A stretch of DNA of 11,942 nt, taken from positions 1-11,942 of the forward strand of contig JAIRKP010000022.1 of NCBI GenBank assembly GCA_031260085.1, written 5' to 3'. Positions within the stretch are counted from its first letter, which is position 1. Every line of letters starts with the position of its first letter. This stretch comes from Holosporales bacterium. GTDB taxonomy: Bacteria; Pseudomonadota; Alphaproteobacteria; RUG11792. The notes beneath the pieces are model-generated. The model was not told the origin of the DNA, made no database searches, and worked only from the letters and a program-made list of their open reading frames with translations. The position numbers and the translations under genes were made by a program. Below are positions 7,864 through 11,942 of this stretch, piece after piece.

Positions 7864-8232
7864 TCACAACACCTCCGGAGCTAACGAAATAATCTTCATA
7901 TATCCAGCGCTTCTAAGTTCTCTTGTAACCGGGCCAAATATACGGCTGCCAATTGGTTCGCCTTGTTTGTCTATAAGAACTACTGCATTTCGATCAAACG
8001 CTATTTGCATGCCATCGGATCGTCTAACAGGTTGTTTAGTTCTAACAATAACAGCTTTATGAATATCGCCTTTTTTTACTTTCCCTCGAGGAATAGCATC
8101 CTTTACAGTGACGACAATAACATCTCCTATCCCTGCGTATCTTCTTTTTGAGCCCCCGAGAACTTTTATGCACAAAACTTCTTTTGCGCCGGAGTTATCG
8201 GCAACATTCATACGAGATTCTGCTTGTATCAT
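7864..8232 (-). CDS. rplN: 50S ribosomal protein L14
   Basis: L14 lies on the subunit interface, forms bridges to 16S rRNA and is the landing site of the silencing factor RsfS. The protein has 122 residues (123 in E. coli). It shows [19 protein letters not shown], the core [20 protein letters not shown], and [11 protein letters not shown] near the end. The ATG directly follows the rpsQ TAA with no gap, and its GGAGG SD lies within the end of rpsQ, 5 nt upstream. This is the usual first gene of the spc operon, but no promoter space exists here. Confidence 0.99.
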   Translation of the reverse strand: MIQAESRMNVADNSGAKEVLCIKVLGGSKRRYAGIGDVIVVTVKDAIPRGKVKKGDIHKAVIVRTKQPVRRSDGMQIAFDRNAVVLIDKQGEPIGSRIFGPVTRELRSAGYMKIISLAPEVL

Positions 8233-8472
8233 TTAAACCTCCCCGTTAATATCAACGACCCATTTCTTTGTTTTAGAAATGGGCCTAGATTCAATTATTT
8301 TAACGACATCTCCAATCTTGCAACTATTGGATTCATCGTGAGCCGCGTATTTTTTATGCAATTTCACATATTTCTTATAGATAGGGTGCATAACTTTTTT
8401 CTCTACTCGCACTAAAACAGTTTTGTCATTTTTATCGCTAACTACAATCCCTTGCAATGTTCGGCGTGGCAT
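8233..8472 (-). CDS. rpsQ: 30S ribosomal protein S17
   Basis: S17 is an OB-fold protein that binds 16S rRNA helices 7 and 11 early in assembly. The 79 residues (84 in E. coli) give [20 protein letters not shown], then [20 protein letters not shown], then [20 protein letters not shown], all typical. The ATG has GGAG 6 nt upstream and is 13 nt after the rpmC stop. In E. coli this is the last gene of the S10 operon. Confidence 0.98.
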   Translation of the reverse strand: MPRRTLQGIVVSDKNDKTVLVRVEKKVMHPIYKKYVKLHKKYAAHDESNSCKIGDVVKIIESRPISKTKKWVVDINGEV

Positions 8473-8485
8473 CTTTTTCTCCTAT

Positions 8486-8674
8486 TTATTTCTCAAGTTG
8501 ACGCAATCGAGTTTTTAATCTCGCTATATTTTTTTTGCATGCTCTGATAGCTGAAGTTTTGATATCTTGTGTTGTTTTAGAAAGTATACGAAGATTCATA
8601 TGCTCTTTCTTCAACTCAGCACACATCTGACAAAGCTCTTTTGCATCCTTCTTTAATAAATCAACAAACTTCAT
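8486..8674 (-). CDS. rpmC: 50S ribosomal protein L29
   Basis: L29 is a small two-helix protein beside L23 at the tunnel exit, where trigger factor and SRP dock. From the ATG at 8674 it has 62 residues (63 in E. coli). MKFVDLLKKDAKEL forms the first helix and KTSAIRACKKNIARLKTRLR the second. The frame could begin two codons earlier at a TTG (8680), but GGAG at 8684-8681 then abuts it; the spacing of 6 nt supports the ATG. The three cysteines are more than usual for this small protein, of unknown meaning. Confidence 0.95.
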   Translation of the reverse strand: MKFVDLLKKDAKELCQMCAELKKEHMNLRILSKTTQDIKTSAIRACKKNIARLKTRLRQLEK

Positions 8675-8680
8675 ATGCAA

Positions 8681-8686
8681 CTCCTA
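8681..8686 (-). promoter_or_regulatory. Shine-Dalgarno site of rpmC fused to the rplP stop (TAGGAG)
   Basis: TAG is the rplP stop and its last base begins GGAG. The 6-nt spacing to the ATG at 8674 decides the rpmC start against the upstream TTG. Confidence 0.8.
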
Positions 8687-9094
8687 AACAATACGTTTCA
8701 CAAATCTAGTACGAATCGGAAGCTTAGAAGACGCTAAACCAAACGCAGCTTGAGCAACATCTTCAGGAACGCCGTCTAATTCAAACATGACTCTCCCAGG
8801 CCTAACTCTGCAAGCCCAATATTCAGGCGCCCCTTTTCCGCTTCCCATTCGAACTTCTGCCGGCTTTTGAGAGACAGGCAAATCTGGAAATATCCGAATC
8901 CAAACACGCCCTGCTCTTTTTATGCATCGAGAAATAGTTCTTCTGGCGGCTTCTATTTGCCGTGCGCTAATTCTCGCAGGCTCAATGGCTTTCAAACCAA
9001 AACTCCCAAAACTTACTTCTGTTCCAGCAGTGGCATTGCCTTTTATTCGGCCTTTGAAAGCCTTTCTAAATTTCGTTTTTTTTGGAGACAACAT
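8684..9094 (-). CDS. rplP: 50S ribosomal protein L16
   Basis: L16 binds beside the A-site tRNA at the peptidyl transferase centre. At 136 residues it equals E. coli L16. It begins [20 protein letters not shown] and carries [20 protein letters not shown]. It then has [20 protein letters not shown], followed by [20 protein letters not shown], which holds the region hydroxylated on an Arg in E. coli. It ends with KLPIRTRFV. The ATG is 21 nt after the rpsC stop, with GAGG 9 nt upstream. Confidence 0.99.
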   Translation of the reverse strand: MLSPKKTKFRKAFKGRIKGNATAGTEVSFGSFGLKAIEPARISARQIEAARRTISRCIKRAGRVWIRIFPDLPVSQKPAEVRMGSGKGAPEYWACRVRPGRVMFELDGVPEDVAQAAFGLASSKLPIRTRFVKRIV

Positions 9095-9115
9095 AATACA
9101 AAACCTCGCAAACCA

Positions 9116-9772
9116 TTAAACTCTTTTGTCTCTCGAATAAATATCGCCGACTTCATAGTCGCCTTTATATATCCAAACTTTTATACCACATGTTCCGTAG
9201 GTGGTTTTGGCAACTCCTATACTGAAATCAACATCAGAACGCAAAGTATGCAAAGGAACCCTCCCCTCTCTATACCATTCAGCTCTTGCAATTTCAGCGC
9301 CACCCAATCTTCCAGAGACATTAACTCTTATGCCAAGAGCTCCTAATTTCATAGCTGATTGCATAGCTCTTTTCATGGCTCTTCTATAAGAAACTCGTTT
9401 CTCAATTTGAAATGCAATACTATCGGATATTAAATAAGCATCCAACTCTGGCTTTCTTATATTTATAATATTTATAGAAACGTCGATCCCGACCATAGAA
9501 GATAACTTCTTTTTTAATTTTTCTAAATCAGCTCCGCCTTTGCCAATCAATGCTCCAGGTCTTGATGCGTATATATCTACACAAGCTTTCTTAGCTGGCC
9601 GTTCGACAACAACTCTTGAAACACCTGCTGTTTTATATTTTTCTTGAATATATTTTCTAATTTGTAGATCTTGAAACACCAAGCCAGAATAACCTTTTGA
9701 AGCAAACCATCTTGATTCCCAAGTTCTTAAAATTCCGAGCCTCATCCCAATTGGATTTACCTTCTGCCCCAT
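9116..9772 (-). CDS. rpsC: 30S ribosomal protein S3
   Basis: S3 forms the mRNA entry tunnel with S4 and S5. From the ATG at 9772 it has 218 residues (233 in E. coli, so a shorter C-terminal tail). It starts [14 protein letters not shown] type II KH domain covers about 38-106, with the GKGG loop at 77-80. R130, R131 and K134 match E. coli R131, R132 and K135, linked to mRNA unwinding. The C-terminal domain has [20 protein letters not shown] followed by VPLHTLR. The same frame stays open upstream into rplV, but GGAG at 9782-9779 is 6 nt before this ATG and the N-terminus matches the family. Confidence 0.99.
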   Translation of the reverse strand: MGQKVNPIGMRLGILRTWESRWFASKGYSGLVFQDLQIRKYIQEKYKTAGVSRVVVERPAKKACVDIYASRPGALIGKGGADLEKLKKKLSSMVGIDVSINIINIRKPELDAYLISDSIAFQIEKRVSYRRAMKRAMQSAMKLGALGIRVNVSGRLGGAEIARAEWYREGRVPLHTLRSDVDFSIGVAKTTYGTCGIKVWIYKGDYEVGDIYSRDKRV

Positions 9773-9778
9773 AATCAT

Positions 9779-9785
9779 CTCCTCA
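9779..9785 (-). promoter_or_regulatory. Shine-Dalgarno site of rpsC fused to the rplV stop (TGAGGAG)
   Basis: The rplV stop TGA runs straight into GGAG. The spacing of 6 nt to the ATG at 9772 fixes the rpsC start and rules out the longer open frame that begins inside rplV. Confidence 0.85.
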
Positions 9786-10130
9786 ATTTTTCTTTTCTTC
9801 AACAATGATCGTCAGATGGCTGAAAGGCTTTGTAATAATTCCTCCTCGGCCTCTTCCTCTTGGGTGAAAACGACGCAGTTTTATGCTATAGCCAACATGT
9901 GCCTCTTTCACATACAAAGCATTCGAATCTAGTCCATTGTTATTTTCAGCATTAGCAATAGCTGACATTAAAGTTTTTCTAACATCTATTGCAATTCTTT
10001 TTTTCGAATAAAGCAATACACCCAAAGCTTTGTCGGTTTTCATGCCTCTTATCATGGAGGCAACCACATTCAATTTTTGAGGACTAACTCTAACTTTTTT
10101 TAAAATAGCCTTTGCACAATTAATAAGCAT
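9783..10130 (-). CDS. rplV: 50S ribosomal protein L22
   Basis: L22 lines the nascent-peptide exit tunnel with L4; its long hairpin is where macrolide resistance changes occur. From the ATG at 10130 it has 115 residues (110 in E. coli). It has [20 protein letters not shown] near the N-terminus and the hairpin [20 protein letters not shown], then [10 protein letters not shown]. Leu-Arg-Arg aligns with E. coli Met82-Lys-Arg84, so there is no deletion there. An in-frame GTG at 10136 overlaps the rpsS stop (GTGA), but AGAGG directly abuts that GTG and lies 5 nt before the ATG, so I chose the ATG. Confidence 0.96.
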   Translation of the reverse strand: MLINCAKAILKKVRVSPQKLNVVASMIRGMKTDKALGVLLYSKKRIAIDVRKTLMSAIANAENNNGLDSNALYVKEAHVGYSIKLRRFHPRGRGRGGIITKPFSHLTIIVEEKKN

Positions 10131-10132
10131 AA

Positions 10133-10408
10133 TCACCTCTTAGCCTTCTTATCGGCGCCATGACCATAATACGTCCTGGTAGGGGCAAATTCACCAAACT
10201 TATGCCCAACCATATTTTCCGAAACTGAAACAGGAATAAATTTTTTCCCATTATGAACCCCAAATGTCAATCCAACAAATTGGGGTAAAATAGTAGACCG
10301 TCTAGACCAAATCTTTATAACATCAGAACGCCCAGAAGCTTTGACAACTTCAGCCTTCTTAATTAAATATTGATCAAAAAATGGTCCTTTCCAAACAGAT
10401 CTAGGCAC
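10133..10408 (-). CDS. rpsS: 30S ribosomal protein S19
   Basis: S19 lies in the head of the 30S subunit, pairs with S13 and touches A-site tRNA. The 91 residues (92 in E. coli) begin [17 protein letters not shown] and have [20 protein letters not shown] and the signature [20 protein letters not shown]. The start is GTG (10408-10406), with AGGAG 7 nt upstream that includes bases next to the rplB stop (TAAGGAG). No ATG matches the family N-terminus. Confidence 0.99.
   Translation of the reverse strand: MPRSVWKGPFFDQYLIKKAEVVKASGRSDVIKIWSRRSTILPQFVGLTFGVHNGKKFIPVSVSENMVGHKFGEFAPTRTYYGHGADKKAKR
10136..10140 (-). promoter_or_regulatory. Shine-Dalgarno site of rplV (AGAGG)
   Basis: AGAGG is the end of rpsS (Lys-Arg codons) and lies 5 nt before the ATG at 10130. 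It overlaps the alternative GTG at 10136, which therefore has no usable spacing. Confidence 0.7.
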
Positions 10409-10419
10409 TTCTTATCTCC

Positions 10420-11241
10420 TTACTTACGCTTTGATATTATATACTGATTTGTACGTTTATTTCTACGGGTTTTTTTACCCTTGGTGGAAATACCCCATGG
10501 AGTAACTGGGTGTCGTCCTCCCGAAGTCTTTCCTTCGCCCCCGCCGTGAGGGTGATCAACAGGGTTCATGGCAACCCCTCTGACACAAGGCCTCTTTCCA
10601 AGCCATCTCGATCTTCCGGCTTTCCCATAGCTTCTATTTTGATGATCTGGGTTTGAAACAACGCCAATCGTTGCAGAGCATTCTCCATTCACTAATCTTT
10701 GCTCTCCGGAAGGCAATCTCAGAATCACATTAATTCCATCTCTCCCAACCAATTGAACTGCAGCCCCTGCTGATCGAGCCATTTGGGCTCCTTTCCCTAT
10801 TTTTAATTCAATATTATGAACAATGGTTCCAACTGGTATATTTTTTAATAACATCGAATTTCCGGGCTTAACATCGCCTTTACTAGATGATAATACCGTA
10901 TCTCCAACTTTTAATTTCTGCGGAGCAATAATATACCTATATTCCCCATCCGAATATTTCAAAAGAGCAATGAAAGAGCTTCTATTCGGATCATACTCTA
11001 TCCGCTGAACGATCGCATTCATATCTTTTTTATCACGGAGAAAATCAACTATTCTATAGCGTTGCTTATGTCCCCCACCTCTGTTCCAAACAGTGATGTG
11101 TCCATGACAATTTCTTCCTGCTCTATCCAACTTTTTAGTAGTCAACTTTTTAAAAGGCTTACCCTTCCAAAGTTCTGATCTATCTATATTGACAAGCCGT
11201 CTTTGAGATGATGTGTTTGCTTTATATTGTTTTAATCCCAT
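10420..11241 (-). CDS. rplB: 50S ribosomal protein L2
   Basis: L2 is a core protein needed for subunit association and peptidyl transferase activity. From the ATG at 11241 it has 273 residues, the same as E. coli. It begins [20 protein letters not shown], with [14 protein letters not shown] next. The C-terminal RNA-binding domain holds [20 protein letters not shown] (225-244), whose conserved His at about 230 is the residue important for activity in E. coli, then PVTPWG and a basic tail. The frame is open five codons further to a TTG at 11256, but that triplet overlaps the GGAG SD and the N-terminus there does not fit the family. Confidence 0.98.
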   Translation of the reverse strand: MGLKQYKANTSSQRRLVNIDRSELWKGKPFKKLTTKKLDRAGRNCHGHITVWNRGGGHKQRYRIVDFLRDKKDMNAIVQRIEYDPNRSSFIALLKYSDGEYRYIIAPQKLKVGDTVLSSSKGDVKPGNSMLLKNIPVGTIVHNIELKIGKGAQMARSAGAAVQLVGRDGINVILRLPSGEQRLVNGECSATIGVVSNPDHQNRSYGKAGRSRWLGKRPCVRGVAMNPVDHPHGGGEGKTSGGRHPVTPWGISTKGKKTRRNKRTNQYIISKRK

Positions 11242-11245
11242 ATCA

Positions 11246-11557
11246 TTATACTCCAACGCCTAAATCTATTTTTTCTCCGGATTCTAATCTTATTATTGCT
11301 TTCTTGAAATCTGCTCTTTGCCCGGGTTTGCCTCTAAAGACTTTTCTCTTTCCCTGCACAGAGATTGTGTTGACAGATTTCACTTTCACGCCAAAAACTC
11401 TTTGTATTGCTATTTTTATTTCTGGTTTAGTCGCAAATTTATCAACAACAAAAACATATGCATTAGCTATCTCAAGAAGCTTTGTCGATTTCTCTGTCAT
11501 AACAGGATATCTAATTATATCATAATCTCTAAATGTAGCTTGAACTTTATTTGTCAT
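11246..11557 (-). CDS. rplW: 50S ribosomal protein L23
   Basis: L23 surrounds the tunnel exit and is the main docking site for trigger factor and SRP. The 103 residues (100 in E. coli) give [18 protein letters not shown], then [20 protein letters not shown] and [19 protein letters not shown]. The last part has the basic [19 protein letters not shown] loop. The ATG overlaps the rplD stop by 4 nt (ATGA), so translation is probably coupled; the SD-like bases (AGTAGG) within the end of rplD are weak. Confidence 0.98.
   Translation of the reverse strand: MTNKVQATFRDYDIIRYPVMTEKSTKLLEIANAYVFVVDKFATKPEIKIAIQRVFGVKVKSVNTISVQGKRKVFRGKPGQRADFKKAIIRLESGEKIDLGVGV
11251..11254 (-). promoter_or_regulatory. 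Shine-Dalgarno site of rplB (GGAG) inside the end of rplW
   Basis: GGAG lies in the last codons of rplW (Gly-Val), 9 nt before the ATG at 11241. This supports a 273-residue L2 rather than one starting at the TTG of 11256. Confidence 0.7.
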
Positions 11558-11942
11558 ATTAACCTACTTTCTAATTCCTTTATGGCGTCAACCGAAATAA
11601 TTAATTTATCTTTTCTGATAATATCGTAAACATTTGCCCCTATTTGTGGCAGACAATCATAACGGACTATGTTGGATACTGCTCTTAATAAATTTTCATT
11701 TTTTTTAGAATCAATAAACAAAGCTGAGTTTATATCAGCAAATCTTTTTATAAAATCTTTAGTTTTTATGTTTTCATCATATTGCAACGAATCAACTATC
11801 AGAAGATTGCCTTCTTTTAACTTGGCCGTCAGTGCCATCTTTAATCCAAGCTTTCTGACCTTTTTCTGTAGATCAAATTCATGCGATCTCAAAACCGGGC
11901 CAAAAGAAATTCCCCCGCCTCTGAACTGAAAAGCTTTTTTGG
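11554..11942 (-). CDS. rplD: 50S ribosomal protein L4, C-terminal part (runs off the right end)
   Basis: L4 binds 23S rRNA and reaches into the exit tunnel with a long loop; in E. coli it also represses the S10 operon. The visible 128 residues open with KKAFQFRGGGISFGPV, the end of the tunnel loop, and continue with RSHEFDLQKKVRKLGLKMAL and the globular C-terminal domain ending KELESRLI. This is roughly the last 60% of a protein of about 200-210 residues. The gene is open to the window edge: the TTG at 11892 is an internal leucine codon, not a start. The stop overlaps rplW by 4 nt. Confidence 0.97.
   Translation of the reverse strand, partial: KKAFQFRGGGISFGPVLRSHEFDLQKKVRKLGLKMALTAKLKEGNLLIVDSLQYDENIKTKDFIKRFADINSALFIDSKKNENLLRAVSNIVRYDCLPQIGANVYDIIRKDKLIISVDAIKELESRLI

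Noticed and set aside
7873..7880. Palindrome CTCCGGAG around the rplX SD
   Set aside because: It is self-complementary without a loop, so it cannot fold as a hairpin, and it lies within the rplN codons; chance is enough to explain it.
8867..9346. Open frame of 159 codons on the plus strand
   Set aside because: It lies wholly antisense to rplP and rpsC, which are certain genes. Its product is low-complexity with no recognisable domain, and no SD is evident.
10105..10133. Possible loss of the macrolide-contact residues in L22
   Set aside because: The Leu-Arg-Arg of the hairpin aligns with Met-Lys-Arg of E. coli with no deletion, so no resistance change can be claimed. The unusual bases at this position are only the gene start.
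11890..11892. TTG as the start of a short L4
   Set aside because: The frame continues upstream to the window edge with clear L4 sequence (QFRGGGISFGPV), so this is an internal leucine codon of a gene cut by the window.

Overview
The window is one uninterrupted block of translation and secretion genes, all on the minus strand. It is the merged S10 - spc - alpha ribosomal protein cluster of a bacterium. In transcription order (from high to low coordinate) it reads rplD (5' end cut off), rplW, rplB, rpsS, rplV, rpsC, rplP, rpmC, rpsQ, rplN, rplX, rplE, rpsN, rpsH, rplF, rplR, rpsE, rpmD, rplO, secY, adk, rpsM, rpsK, rpoA and rplQ (3' end cut off). No gene is missing a core motif, and I see no frameshift, insertion sequence, tRNA, CRISPR array or foreign gene.

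The organism is most likely an alphaproteobacterium. adk sits between secY and rpsM, no rpmJ follows secY, no rpsD lies between rpsK and rpoA, and S14 is the 101-residue zinc-free form. The DNA is AT-rich (under about 40% GC by eye), and the proteins are rich in Lys, Ile and Asn. This suggests a host-associated lineage such as the Rickettsiales or Holosporales, but that placement is inference and rests on no search.

Layout: 11942-8233 is the S10 operon part (L4, L23, L2, S19, L22, S3, L16, L29, S17). 8232-2740 is the spc part (L14, L24, L5, S14, S8, L6, L18, S5, L30, L15, SecY). 2743-2060 is adenylate kinase. 2042-1 is the alpha part (S13, S11, RNA polymerase alpha, L17). Gaps between genes are 0-30 nt, two junctions overlap by 4 nt, and no stretch of even 50 nt is non-coding. 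I could not recognise an internal promoter or terminator, so the block is probably read as one long mRNA entering from beyond 11942 and leaving below 1.

Together the genes supply both ribosomal subunits, the RNA polymerase alpha subunit, the SecY translocon channel and the enzyme balancing AMP, ADP and ATP. The best start codons were chosen from Shine-Dalgarno (SD) positions and known N-termini. In rplB, rplV, rpsC, rpmC and rplX the longest reading frame begins upstream of the likely true start. rpsS, rpsM, rpoA and rplQ start with GTG. This is a conserved housekeeping region; I found no new biological system in it, and the findings below are small-scale observations on translation signals and gene content.
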